32,358 nt of DNA from a virus. The stretch is taken from the IMG/VR virus record IMGVR_UViG_3300032326_001076, positions 1-32,358 of that record; one strand, written 5' to 3'. Shown piece after piece: positions 23,646-31,274 of the stretch. Within the stretch, counting starts at the first letter, position 1, and each line of letters starts with the position of its first letter. The notes under the pieces are model-generated. The model made no database searches. It was not told the origin of the DNA and saw only the letters and a program-made list of their open reading frames with translations. The translations under genes and the position numbers were made by a program.

Positions 23646-24203
23646 TTATAATGTTGTAGAAAAATTATCTAAAAAATTATTAAATCCAATTTTACAATTT
23701 TTTATCCATGAATTATAGTCTCCGTCATCTGAAACCCATTTATATGATGAAAATTTTACTTTATATAATTCACAAATTTTAGCATGAGAATAACACTCCA
23801 TATCTAAAACTGAACACTGATTAACCATTCTAATGTAATTTTGAGAATACTTTAATATTTCATCATGGTAAAAAAAATAATCAGTTGTAAAACAAGAAAA
23901 CTCAGAATTTTTATCAATTTCAATAAATCCTAATTCATCATTATTTGTCTTACCGTATTCAAAAATTGGGGTAGCGTCAATATCCTCAAAACATTTACCA
24001 ATTTTAATTATTTTACCGGGTTCTAAATTTGTCGAACCACAAGAACCTATGTTAATAATTTCATTAAAACCTTCTGAAATTAATTTTGAAGTTGTTGACA
24101 TTGCATTTAATTTACCTAATCCTGAATAAAAAACAGGAATACCATTAATTTCTTTTGAATTATTAACTTCTTCAGGTATTGCAACCACAAATGCTTTATT
24201 CAT
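23646..24203 (-). CDS. Nucleoside phosphorylase/nucleosidase family protein (MTAN-like)
   Basis: The start is taken at the ATG 24203 (185 residues, MNKAFVVAIPEEVNNSKEIN); a GTG four codons upstream is possible. It has the phosphorylase/nucleosidase fold with the glycine turn IINIGSCGSTNLEPGKII and the active-site region SVLDMECYSHAKICELY, in which Met-Glu contacts the ribose. KWVSDDGD follows, where the Asp would protonate the base as in MTA/SAH nucleosidase. It is shorter than typical MTANs (~230). It may hydrolyse a purine nucleoside such as SAH or 5'-deoxyadenosine, which fits the radical SAM gene in the same cluster, but this link is speculative. Confidence 0.75.
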   Translation of the reverse strand: MNKAFVVAIPEEVNNSKEINGIPVFYSGLGKLNAMSTTSKLISEGFNEIINIGSCGSTNLEPGKIIKIGKCFEDIDATPIFEYGKTNNDELGFIEIDKNSEFSCFTTDYFFYHDEILKYSQNYIRMVNQCSVLDMECYSHAKICELYKVKFSSYKWVSDDGDYNSWIKNCKIGFNNFLDNFSTTL

Positions 24204-24258
24204 ATCCAATGACACTTTTTACTGTTAAAATATTGTTTAATTTTTTTAAATTGCCCAT
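24196..24258 (-). CDS. Possible 20-residue leader ORF before the nucleosidase gene
   Basis: ATG at 24258 opens MGNLKKLNNILTVKSVIGYE and ends in TAA at 24196-24198, overlapping the nucleosidase ATG by 8 nt. It has the A-rich leader typical of this genome and fills the 64-nt gap after the RmlC-like gene. Translational coupling is plausible. It could equally be chance in AT-rich DNA. Confidence 0.25.
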   Translation of the reverse strand: MGNLKKLNNILTVKSVIGYE

Positions 24259-24267
24259 ATTTAATTA

Positions 24268-24765
24268 TCAAAAATTTATAAATTTTGAATTTTTATCTCG
24301 GTCAGAAAGTATTGGTGTTTTTATTGGCCAATCTACATTAATTTTTGGGTCGCTCCAGTTAATTGAAAATTGCTCATCAACATCGGGATAATTTCCATCG
24401 TAAGACCATTTATAAAAAAAAATAGCATCATCACTTAAAACTTGGTGAGCATTTAAAAAATTTGGTGGAACTAATACTGTTTTTTTATTTTTATCGTTTA
24501 ATATAAAATTTTCTGTTTCTAAAAAAGTTTTAGAGTCTTTTCTATAGTCAACAACGGATAAAAAAATTTCACCGTAAAGACAAGTTATTAGTTTCCATGA
24601 TTTATTATCTCCATGAAAACCTCTTAATACTCCTTTTTTTGATTTTGCAACTTTATCATGATTAAATTGTAAATTTGGAATATACTCATCCTTATTCCAT
24701 ACTGTCCAAAGTTCACCTCTTTCGTCCGAATAACAACTAGGTGTATTAATTTTTACATCTTCCAT
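24268..24765 (-). CDS. RmlC-type sugar epimerase (cupin)
   Basis: 165 residues, close to the dTDP-4-dehydrorhamnose 3,5-epimerase family (~180). Family marks in order: DERGELWTVW, VLRGFHGDNKSWKLITCLYG (about residues 46-65, holding the catalytic-His region), EIFLSVVDYRKDSKTF, VLVPPNFLNAHQVLSDDAIF, and the C-terminal WSDPKINVDWP...PILSDRDKN. The enzyme would invert one or both centres next to the 4-keto group of a nucleotide sugar. No dTDP-sugar genes (RmlA, RmlB, RmlD) are visible, so it may act on a GDP-4-keto sugar made by Gmd and ColD, or on host dTDP-sugar. It is 4 nt from the second ColD-type gene. Confidence 0.83.
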   Translation of the reverse strand: MEDVKINTPSCYSDERGELWTVWNKDEYIPNLQFNHDKVAKSKKGVLRGFHGDNKSWKLITCLYGEIFLSVVDYRKDSKTFLETENFILNDKNKKTVLVPPNFLNAHQVLSDDAIFFYKWSYDGNYPDVDEQFSINWSDPKINVDWPIKTPILSDRDKNSKFINF

Positions 24766-24769
24766 ATTT

Positions 24770-25951
24770 TTATAATGAAATGTTATTTAATAAGTTCACT
24801 AACAAATCAATTTTTTCAGTATTTAATGTTGGATAATTACCGATGTACCAGCTAAAATTATGTACGTGCTCAACATTTTGGAAGTTAGATAACTTATTTT
24901 CATATTCTTTAAATAAAAATGGTTGTCTTAATTGGTTACCACCTCCTGATAACCCACGTCTAAACTCAATTCCGTTTTCATTTAAAGTCTTCTCAATTAA
25001 ATCTCGTAATTCAAAAGATTTTTCTCTCATGATAACAATAAATGCGTAATTACATTGACCTTCAGTTGATAACTCTGTAATGTACTTATTAGAATCTAAA
25101 TTTAAAATAAATTTATCAAAATTATTTTTTCTAATTTGATTATTTGTATCTAATTTTTTTAGTTGGGAAATTCCTAAAACCGCGTTTATTTCGGTACTTC
25201 TAAAATTATGAGAAGGTCTTAAAAAAATAAAATCTTTATTCAGTGTTGGATTATCATTTATTATTTTATTTCTTAGATTTTCATCAGTAATTTCTCTAAC
25301 CATCCCATGAGACCTAAGAGCTCTACAAACTTGATAAAAATATTCATCATTTGTACAAATCATTCCGCCCTCAATTGTTGACATATGATGTGCAAAATAA
25401 AAACTAAAGTTACTTACAAACCCAAAAGAACCTACTTTTTTTTGTTTAAATTCAGTACCGTGAGATTCACACACATCCTCAATTAACAAGATATTTTTTT
25501 CTTTACAAATTTCTAAAAGTTCGTCAGTTAAACCATTAATACCTAAAACGTGTGTTAAAAAAATTGCTTTTGTTTTAGGAGTAATTGATTCTTTTAATTT
25601 ATCTAAATCAAAAGATAAATTTTTTAAATTTATATCACAAAAAACAGGTTTCATTCCACTAAATAAAACAGCAGAAATATCTGAAATCCATGTTAATGGG
25701 GGAACAATAATTTCACCTTCACCGTATATGTAATTAAGCGCCAATAATGTTAATTCATTTGCAGATGCTCCTGAGTTTAACATTAAACTGTATTTAACAC
25801 CTAACCATTCTGACCATTTTTTTTCAAATTCTAAAACTTTGGGTCCATTAGTTAATTTTGGTATTTTTTCTTGGTTTAAAAAATTAATTAATGATTGAAC
25901 ATCCTCTTTTGTGATATTATCATCCATTAATGGTAAATTAAAATTATTCAT
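24770..25951 (-). CDS. ColD-type pyridoxamine-phosphate 3-dehydratase (copy B)
   Basis: 393 residues, paralogue of the gene at 20760-21914. It has the same DegT fold and the same substitution of the PLP lysine by His-His: FSFYFAHHMSTIEGGMICTN (His188-His189). NSGASANELTLLALN, LLIEDVCESHGTEF and RALRSHGMVREI are the cofactor-binding parts. The two copies differ in the stretch after the RSHG motif and in the C-terminal half, which lines the sugar pocket, so they may act on different nucleotide sugars. The neighbour is an RmlC-type epimerase, whereas copy A is next to Gmd and the ColC-like enzyme. The start shares TAATG with the GT-B gene. Confidence 0.85.
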   Translation of the reverse strand: MNNFNLPLMDDNITKEDVQSLINFLNQEKIPKLTNGPKVLEFEKKWSEWLGVKYSLMLNSGASANELTLLALNYIYGEGEIIVPPLTWISDISAVLFSGMKPVFCDINLKNLSFDLDKLKESITPKTKAIFLTHVLGINGLTDELLEICKEKNILLIEDVCESHGTEFKQKKVGSFGFVSNFSFYFAHHMSTIEGGMICTNDEYFYQVCRALRSHGMVREITDENLRNKIINDNPTLNKDFIFLRPSHNFRSTEINAVLGISQLKKLDTNNQIRKNNFDKFILNLDSNKYITELSTEGQCNYAFIVIMREKSFELRDLIEKTLNENGIEFRRGLSGGGNQLRQPFLFKEYENKLSNFQNVEHVHNFSWYIGNYPTLNTEKIDLLVNLLNNISL

Positions 25952-27048
25952 TAGTTTAACATTTTATCAATTATACTTTCAAATTCTAAATCTCTTTTTT
26001 CTTTTGAAAATTTAATTTTTGAGTTTATTAGATTATTTTCTTTAATTAAATCCATATTTGAAGGGTTCTCAATTAAATCGATTATTTTAGATTCAATTGA
26101 ATTACATAATTCAATATTTGGAGATTCTAAATGGAGTGAATATTTTTCTTTTAATACACCGTTTTCAATATATGATGATTTATACTGACCTTTACACATA
26201 AATTCTTCATCTAAAAATTCATTAAACCCCCACCCATCTGAACCTAAAACAATATTACCATATGTAAGTGCTTTAACAACTGACATAGAATGGATTCTAC
26301 ATGCTGGTATTAAAAAAATATCAGTATCTTTTAATATTTTATGAATTGTATTATCGGTATACATTTTTCTACCATGATTTATTTCATCATGTGGTAAAAT
26401 ATTAATAAAAGGACATGATATAATCCAATCATTTAGTGATTTATCAATTTTAATATCACCCAATAAATTTAAAAAAACATTTTTATAACCTTTTTCTATT
26501 ATATTTTTAAATGCAATAATAACCTCAACACCACCTCTTAATGGAAAATTGTTTTCCGTTCCCCCAAATGAATTAGTAAATGTTAATATTATTTTGTCTT
26601 TATTTGTTTTTTTAATAACCTCAATCGGGCTTTGATATGCTAAACTTAAATAAAATAATTTATTTTTAATTGTTTCATCATTATTAAAAATTGTCCCTAT
26701 TGAGTCAATGGTTTGTTTCATGTGACAAATAACACCCTTAAAATTTGGGTTTTGAAACATCTGTTTATAATTATTTAACCAATGACAGTTATTATAATCC
26801 CATTCAAAATTACTTCCGTTATGTATGTGTGGGAAAAATAAAGTGATATAATCTTCAATAATAATTGAATGATTATTTTGAATATTCTTATAGTAAGTTG
26901 GTATGAATGTTAATTCAGAAGACAGGTCGTCATTTACTATTTCATATTTATTTAAAGATGAACTAAATAAAGAATTATATAATGGATGGTCAGCAATTAA
27001 AGGATGTACTGACATTGACTTTGCGTAATTTATTTTTTTTTTAAACAT
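25951..27048 (-). CDS. GT-B glycosyltransferase
   Basis: The start is taken at the ATG 27048, which overlaps the upstream stop by 8 nt and gives MFKKKINYAKSMSVHPLIAD (365 residues); an ATG ten codons upstream (27078) is possible. The second domain is the recognisable part: RIHSMSVVKALTYGNIVLGS and DGWGFNEFLDEEF form the donor-binding region of family 4-like enzymes. The first domain has few recognisable marks. A sugar from the local pathway could be its donor; the acceptor is unknown. It follows two tandem GT-A genes and precedes ColD copy B. Confidence 0.7.
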   Translation of the reverse strand: MFKKKINYAKSMSVHPLIADHPLYNSLFSSSLNKYEIVNDDLSSELTFIPTYYKNIQNNHSIIIEDYITLFFPHIHNGSNFEWDYNNCHWLNNYKQMFQNPNFKGVICHMKQTIDSIGTIFNNDETIKNKLFYLSLAYQSPIEVIKKTNKDKIILTFTNSFGGTENNFPLRGGVEVIIAFKNIIEKGYKNVFLNLLGDIKIDKSLNDWIISCPFINILPHDEINHGRKMYTDNTIHKILKDTDIFLIPACRIHSMSVVKALTYGNIVLGSDGWGFNEFLDEEFMCKGQYKSSYIENGVLKEKYSLHLESPNIELCNSIESKIIDLIENPSNMDLIKENNLINSKIKFSKEKRDLEFESIIDKMLN

Positions 27049-27718
27049 ATTGAGAATACCCTTTATGAAATTTATCAACCAGTTCTGAAAATACTGAAAA
27101 ATCGTGACCGTTATGTGTATTGTAACTTGTAGGTGGACCTATATGTATGGTTGTATTCCAAACTTCAACCATAGTTTCGTCAAACATGTAAGTTAACCAA
27201 TATCCTAACCAATTATCCGCATAATGATTTTTAAATTTTGGATGATATAAAAATCCTCCAAAATAATTCATAACAGTTTCTTTGCTTACAATTGGATATC
27301 TATGAACTCCATATTTTGGATATCCTTTAGGCATAAATGAACCTAATCCGTTATCACTACCTAAAGATAAAATTTTAATATTTCGATTATCATACACGTA
27401 TGATTCTAATAAATCAATTGATGTGAAGAAAAACTCATCAAAAAAACAATCATCAACAGAATGAACTAACCATTTACCTTCGGCAACATTTACTAAATAG
27501 TTATAAGCGGCAACACATCCATCTGAAAATGTAACTTCTTCAAACCATCTTACATTTTCTCCTTCAATTTTATGTTGACTATAAACTAAAATTTCGTAAG
27601 TGTATTTATTTTGAGATTTCCCTAAACTATTTATATTTTCGATAGATTTCATAACAAAATCTGATGGATTTCTATCCGTAGTATTACTTGGTAATAAAAA
27701 ACTTATATCGACTTTCAT
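27041..27718 (-). CDS. GT-A glycosyltransferase-like protein (tandem copy 1)
   Basis: 225 residues. The N-terminus DISFLLPSNTTDRNPSDFVM and the acidic motif GKWLVHSVDDCFFDE (about residues 80-95) indicate a family 2-like nucleotide-sugar fold. The C-terminal half holds GGFLYHPKFKNHYADNWLGY W (about 154-174), shared with the next gene upstream: the two are tandem paralogues. It is shorter than usual family 2 enzymes (~250-300). Donor and acceptor are unknown. Confidence 0.72.
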   Translation of the reverse strand: MKVDISFLLPSNTTDRNPSDFVMKSIENINSLGKSQNKYTYEILVYSQHKIEGENVRWFEEVTFSDGCVAAYNYLVNVAEGKWLVHSVDDCFFDEFFFTSIDLLESYVYDNRNIKILSLGSDNGLGSFMPKGYPKYGVHRYPIVSKETVMNYFGGFLYHPKFKNHYADNWLGYWLTYMFDETMVEVWNTTIHIGPPTSYNTHNGHDFSVFSELVDKFHKGYSQYV

Positions 27719-27720
27719 AA

Positions 27721-28380
27721 TTAAACGTAATTTTTATATCCTTCTTTATTTTTATTTATTAATTCTTTAAATATGTTTTCATCATATTCATCATGAATTT
27801 TGTCACATGAATTATTAAATGTTATCATATTAAACTGGTTGTATTCTATTGTTGGTTCTCCTTGTTCATCCATCCAATATCCTAACCAATTGTCAGGATA
27901 ATGATGTTTAAATTTTGGATGATAAATAAATCCGTTTAGATATTCATTAACAGTTTCCCTTTTAAAAACAGGGTATCTTGCAATAATACCTGAAGAATTG
28001 CAATAGTCAGGTAATTGACATGAGCCATGAAAATTAGTTGGTAAACATATTATTTTATATTTTTTATTTTCAAACATTTCAGACTCAAGTATATCAATAA
28101 TTGACGGTACATCTTTATCAAAAAAATGGTCGTCCGAACATAATATAATATAATTCCCATTTGAAACATTATATCCTTCATTATAGGCGTTAACACATCC
28201 CATTTTATCTCCAGTTTCTTTTAAGAAAATAACATTTTCACCTGAAATTTCATTTGGACTAACAACTATAATTTCATGAGTTTTACCTTGAAAATTTAAA
28301 GAATTAATATTATCAATAACTCTTTTAGAAAAATGGTTGTGGTCTCGATTTGATGGTAGAATAAAACTAATATCTATCAT
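27721..28380 (-). CDS. GT-A glycosyltransferase-like protein (tandem copy 2)
   Basis: 219 residues, paralogue of the preceding entry, 2 nt away. It shares the opening (IDISFILPSNRDHNHFSKRV), the acidic motif YIILCSDDHFFDKD and NGFIYHPKFKHHYPDNWLGY followed by W. The copies differ in the middle (a Cys-containing loop, GSCQLPDYCNSSG, here versus a Gly/Pro-rich loop there) and at the C-terminal end, so acceptor specificity may differ. The strongly conserved HPKFK.HY.DNWLGYW is not a motif I know from standard family 2 enzymes and may define a small family. Confidence 0.72.
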   Translation of the reverse strand: MIDISFILPSNRDHNHFSKRVIDNINSLNFQGKTHEIIVVSPNEISGENVIFLKETGDKMGCVNAYNEGYNVSNGNYIILCSDDHFFDKDVPSIIDILESEMFENKKYKIICLPTNFHGSCQLPDYCNSSGIIARYPVFKRETVNEYLNGFIYHPKFKHHYPDNWLGYWMDEQGEPTIEYNQFNMITFNNSCDKIHDEYDENIFKELINKNKEGYKNYV

Positions 28381-28387
28381 TAGTTAA

Positions 28388-29140
28388 TTAATTATTTTGA
28401 TTTATAATATTTAAATACAGATTTTTAGCTTGTTGCTCAACTAATGTATAATAGTATTCATTCTCAGGATTTTTTATACCATCCATTTCCATATTATTAA
28501 ATGAATTTCCAAATCCCGAAGTTCCGTCTGTCGGATTTCTTAAATAGAAATTTGGTACAGTTTTCCATAAATCAATATTATATTTTTCATACATTAATAT
28601 AAATAATAATGTTTTCCAGTTGTCTGCATTACATTGCCATCCATAATTTTGTAAAACTTCAATGCATTTAACTGAAAAACAAGGTAGACTAACCCCCTCA
28701 TTATGTTTCCAAACTGACATTATGTTTGGTTGCCTCCAGTTATTTTTATATAACTCAACCCTTGGTCTACGTGGACCAACAAAACAATAAGGGTCTTTTA
28801 TTTCTAAAATATCATCAATAAACCCATTTTTTATAAATGTAAAATCATCAGAACATAATAAAACAAATTTTGAATTTAAATTTCTTTGACTAAATAAATA
28901 AAAATGGTCTAAATGTATTGAGTGTCGTCCTTCCCCTCTGGACCAAACAAACTTTTTAATGTTTAATGGAAATTGTTCAAAAAACGATTCATCAGGTTGT
29001 GAATCATCATCACTGTCGTATTTTATTAATACTTCACAATTTGATTTGTTTCCACCACATTCAACTAAACTAGATAGTAATTTACCAATATTACTATCTT
29101 TATTATCTTTAACTCTGGATGTTAATAATAATGTAATCAT
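28388..29140 (-). CDS. GT-A glycosyltransferase-like protein
   Basis: 250 residues. The opening ITLLLTSRVKDNKDSNIGKL and the acidic motif KFVLLCSDDFTFIKNG (about residues 91-106) fit a nucleotide-sugar-binding fold of the same kind as the two tandem neighbours, but the HPKFK motif is absent. Instead there is GPRRPRVELYKNNWRQPNIM and a C-terminal region with NADNWKTLLFILMYEKYNID. Its closest relation is probably to the tandem pair, more diverged. Donor and acceptor are unknown. Confidence 0.65.
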   Translation of the reverse strand: MITLLLTSRVKDNKDSNIGKLLSSLVECGGNKSNCEVLIKYDSDDDSQPDESFFEQFPLNIKKFVWSRGEGRHSIHLDHFYLFSQRNLNSKFVLLCSDDFTFIKNGFIDDILEIKDPYCFVGPRRPRVELYKNNWRQPNIMSVWKHNEGVSLPCFSVKCIEVLQNYGWQCNADNWKTLLFILMYEKYNIDLWKTVPNFYLRNPTDGTSGFGNSFNNMEMDGIKNPENEYYYTLVEQQAKNLYLNIINQNN

Positions 29141-29141
29141 A

Positions 29142-30098
29142 TTATTTTTTAATTATATTTCGATTTATACTGTTGTAACTAAAATCTTCTTCATTTCTAT
29201 ACAAATATTTTTTTAAAAATTTTCGTAATTCATCATTTTTACATAATTGATTTTCATCAAAACATTCTTTTTTGTGCATTTTAAACCTTCTTAATTCTTC
29301 ATAACCAAAACCACATTCAGTGCCTTCAGGAAATGAAATAATTTGTTCCATGGTGTATGGAGGATAAACATCATCCCAAGTACCATGAGGAGCCTTAAAC
29401 CCTGATGAATGACCGTCTAATCCGTCTCCGTCGTTTGGTAAACCATCTGGAACATTAAACGCATGGTGAACTCTTACTTTAGATGTTATTATCCATTGTT
29501 TTTTTATTGCAGCATTTATAAAAGAAAAAACTGATTCTGTACAATACGATTTAAATATGTCAGGAATTACATTACCGTACTCTTTGAATATATCTTTAGA
29601 AAAAATTTGACAATGCAAATTACACGCCTTTCCTACCGGAACAAGTAAATTCTCTCGTAAAATTGGCTTTGAATATTCATTCATACCAAACCATACCCAT
29701 CCCATATCGTTATCTACTTGAGCACTAACCATACCAAAATTACCTGATTCAAACTCGTCAAATAAATTTTTTAATTGAGTATTATCTGTAAACTTAATTC
29801 CTGAATCTAAATACAAATACCCTTCAAACTCTCCGTATTCTTCAATACATTCTCTAACTGTGTCGTTGAAGGTAATATTTACAGGTAATGTGTCGTATAT
29901 TCTATTAACAAAGTCAACATCAACATTAGAAACTACTTTATTTATTTGTTCATCGGTATTTAAACAAGATGAAACTGCTAAAATATAATCATTATAATCT
30001 TGATTTCTAATTGTTTTTAATGCGGACACATAATAATCAGAGTTATCTTTACCTGAAATGCCACAAGTATTGTATACTACTAAATATTTTTTTTTCAT
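29142..30098 (-). CDS. GT-A glycosyltransferase-like protein
   Basis: 318 residues. The N-terminal LVVYNTCGISGKDNSDYYVS is followed by ALKTIRNQDYNDYILAVSSC, as in family 2 enzymes that start with a sugar-nucleotide fold. The metal-binding motif is probably GYLYLDSGIKFTDN (about residues 93-106). The middle has VRVHHAFNVPDGLPNDGDGL, a loop rich in Asp/Gly that may bind metal or acceptor. The C-terminal ~70 residues are Lys/Glu-rich. It overlaps the ThDP beta-subunit gene by 4 nt (ATGA), so the two are translationally coupled. Confidence 0.65.
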   Translation of the reverse strand: MKKKYLVVYNTCGISGKDNSDYYVSALKTIRNQDYNDYILAVSSCLNTDEQINKVVSNVDVDFVNRIYDTLPVNITFNDTVRECIEEYGEFEGYLYLDSGIKFTDNTQLKNLFDEFESGNFGMVSAQVDNDMGWVWFGMNEYSKPILRENLLVPVGKACNLHCQIFSKDIFKEYGNVIPDIFKSYCTESVFSFINAAIKKQWIITSKVRVHHAFNVPDGLPNDGDGLDGHSSGFKAPHGTWDDVYPPYTMEQIISFPEGTECGFGYEELRRFKMHKKECFDENQLCKNDELRKFLKKYLYRNEEDFSYNSINRNIIKK

Positions 30099-30631
30099 TT
30101 TTCATTATAATAATCTCCCCACTCAACTAAAATTGTGGGTTTATTGTCAGTTCTTTCATATGCGTATTTATAAGACTCAAAAATTTGATATGGTTCGTCT
30201 AAACGGATTATATCTACAAAATCACACATCGCTTTAAATCCTGATGTAAAATCACCTACGTGTTGGTGTTGAGGATGTAAAGGTCTTTGTGAGCCAATAG
30301 ATGTTCTTATAATAATTTTAGGAGTATATCCTCCATTAGACATTAATTTAACTTTATCAATATGATTCACAATTTGATTAGCGGCTAAAAGTAAAAAATT
30401 CCATCTAGGATATATTGATATTGGAACTGTACCATTTAATGACATACCAAATGTTAAACCCATTTGCATATCTTCATTTACCGGCATTTCTAATAGTTTA
30501 GATTTATTAACGTCCTTCAAGGTATTCGTCATTGCAGTACCTGCATAATCAACCGCCTGACCTAAAAATAAGGTGTCATTTTTTTCACCTAGCCAATCCA
30601 TTGATTTTTTTAATTCATCAAAATAATTCAT
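30095..30631 (-). CDS. Thiamine-diphosphate enzyme, E1 beta-like subunit (miniature)
   Basis: The start is taken at the ATG 30631 (178 residues), 13 nt after the alpha-gene stop; an ATG 23 codons upstream would overlap that gene and add an unrelated lysine-rich tail. The sequence follows the N-terminal (PYR) domain of pyruvate dehydrogenase E1 beta: TLFLGQAVDYAGTAM, then the acidic residue of LLEMPVNEDMQMG (Glu53) that activates the thiazolium, YPRWNFLLLAANQIVNH, and the substrate-side His motif HPQHQHVGDF (His122, His124). It ends with ILVEWGDYYNEK, the point where E1 beta continues into a C-terminal domain; that ~130-residue domain is absent. With the alpha subunit it would form one active site. 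Confidence 0.85.
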   Translation of the reverse strand: MNYFDELKKSMDWLGEKNDTLFLGQAVDYAGTAMTNTLKDVNKSKLLEMPVNEDMQMGLTFGMSLNGTVPISIYPRWNFLLLAANQIVNHIDKVKLMSNGGYTPKIIIRTSIGSQRPLHPQHQHVGDFTSGFKAMCDFVDIIRLDEPYQIFESYKYAYERTDNKPTILVEWGDYYNEK

Positions 30632-30644
30632 TTTTTTATTTTTT

Positions 30645-31250
30645 TTAAAATTGTATTCTTTTTCCTGAACCTGCGTGAGGATACTTAGATTCATATTCAT
30701 AATAGATTATTTTTCTTTTTTCATTTTTGAAAAAATGTTCATCACTATTCCAAACCTCACTTGTAATAGAACAAACTGATTTGTTGTTATTTTCAATAAC
30801 AAATGTTATAGGTAAATCATGATTCACTGAATATTTCCAGTTTTCAAAAAATGCTCCTGTTTCTGAAGCCATATCACCAACAAAACACCACACATGATTT
30901 GTTTGACCCTTACGTTTTATATCTAAAGCAACACCTGTTGCAATAGGAATACTTCCTGTTACTATTGCGGACGAATAGATATTAAATTCTGGATAACATA
31001 ATGTGATAGATTTACCATCTAAAATATCTTTCGTTAAAATATCTTGAGGAACACCTTTTAGTAAACATTGATAATGTGACCTCCATGTACAAAAAACCCA
31101 ATCTTCATCTTTAATGTTTTTAAAAATTTCAATCATTTGATTTTCATTACCATCATATAAATGTATTGGGGCTTTTATTTTTCCTTCGTTGAAGAAATCA
31201 CCAATTCTTGTTTCAAAATTTATTAATTCTTCTTTTGTATAATTTTTCAC
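30645..31250 (-). CDS. Thiamine-diphosphate enzyme, E1 alpha-like subunit (miniature)
   Basis: 201 residues with a GTG start; an in-frame stop lies two codons upstream and the next ATG is too far in. E1 alpha marks in order: FCTWRSHYQCLLKGVPQD (His59 in the place of the substrate-binding His), SAIVTGSIPIATGVALDIKR, and the ThDP motif GDMASETGAFFENWKYSVNH ending with LPITFVIENNNKSVCS (GDM at 125, NN at 154). The C-terminal ~100 residues of standard E1 alpha are missing; instead a short tail ends in KYPHAGSGKRIQF. No lipoyl E2 or E3 gene is visible, so an oxidative dehydrogenase complex is unlikely. A non-oxidative transfer of a two-carbon unit is more likely. Confidence 0.85.
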   Translation of the reverse strand: MKNYTKEELINFETRIGDFFNEGKIKAPIHLYDGNENQMIEIFKNIKDEDWVFCTWRSHYQCLLKGVPQDILTKDILDGKSITLCYPEFNIYSSAIVTGSIPIATGVALDIKRKGQTNHVWCFVGDMASETGAFFENWKYSVNHDLPITFVIENNNKSVCSITSEVWNSDEHFFKNEKRKIIYYEYESKYPHAGSGKRIQF

Positions 31251-31274
31251 TTCTTAAATTTTTAGTATAAATTA

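Noticed and set aside
24204-24215. GTG start at 24215 for the nucleosidase gene
   Set aside because: Four codons downstream an ATG opens MNKAFVVAIPEE, which starts the first strand of the fold as expected. The extra residues add nothing.
20760-25951. The DegT-family proteins as ordinary sugar aminotransferases
   Set aside because: Both lack the PLP-binding lysine and have His-His in its place, which is the mark of PMP-dependent 3-dehydratases.
16254-30098. Glycosyltransferases as DNA glucosyltransferases of the T4 type
   Set aside because: None shows similarity to T4 alpha- or beta-glucosyltransferase, and no base-modifying enzyme such as dCMP hydroxymethylase is present in the window.
30632-30700. 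Upstream ATG start for the E1 beta-like gene
   Set aside because: It would add 23 Lys/Asn-rich residues not found in the family and overlap the alpha gene by 56 nt, whereas the ATG at 30631 gives the exact family start.
30095-31250. Alpha and beta halves as a frameshifted, broken E1 or acetolactate synthase
   Set aside because: Each half has its own start and stop, ends at a domain border and keeps catalytic residues. The order alpha then beta fits a two-subunit enzyme. There is no FAD or acetolactate synthase pattern.
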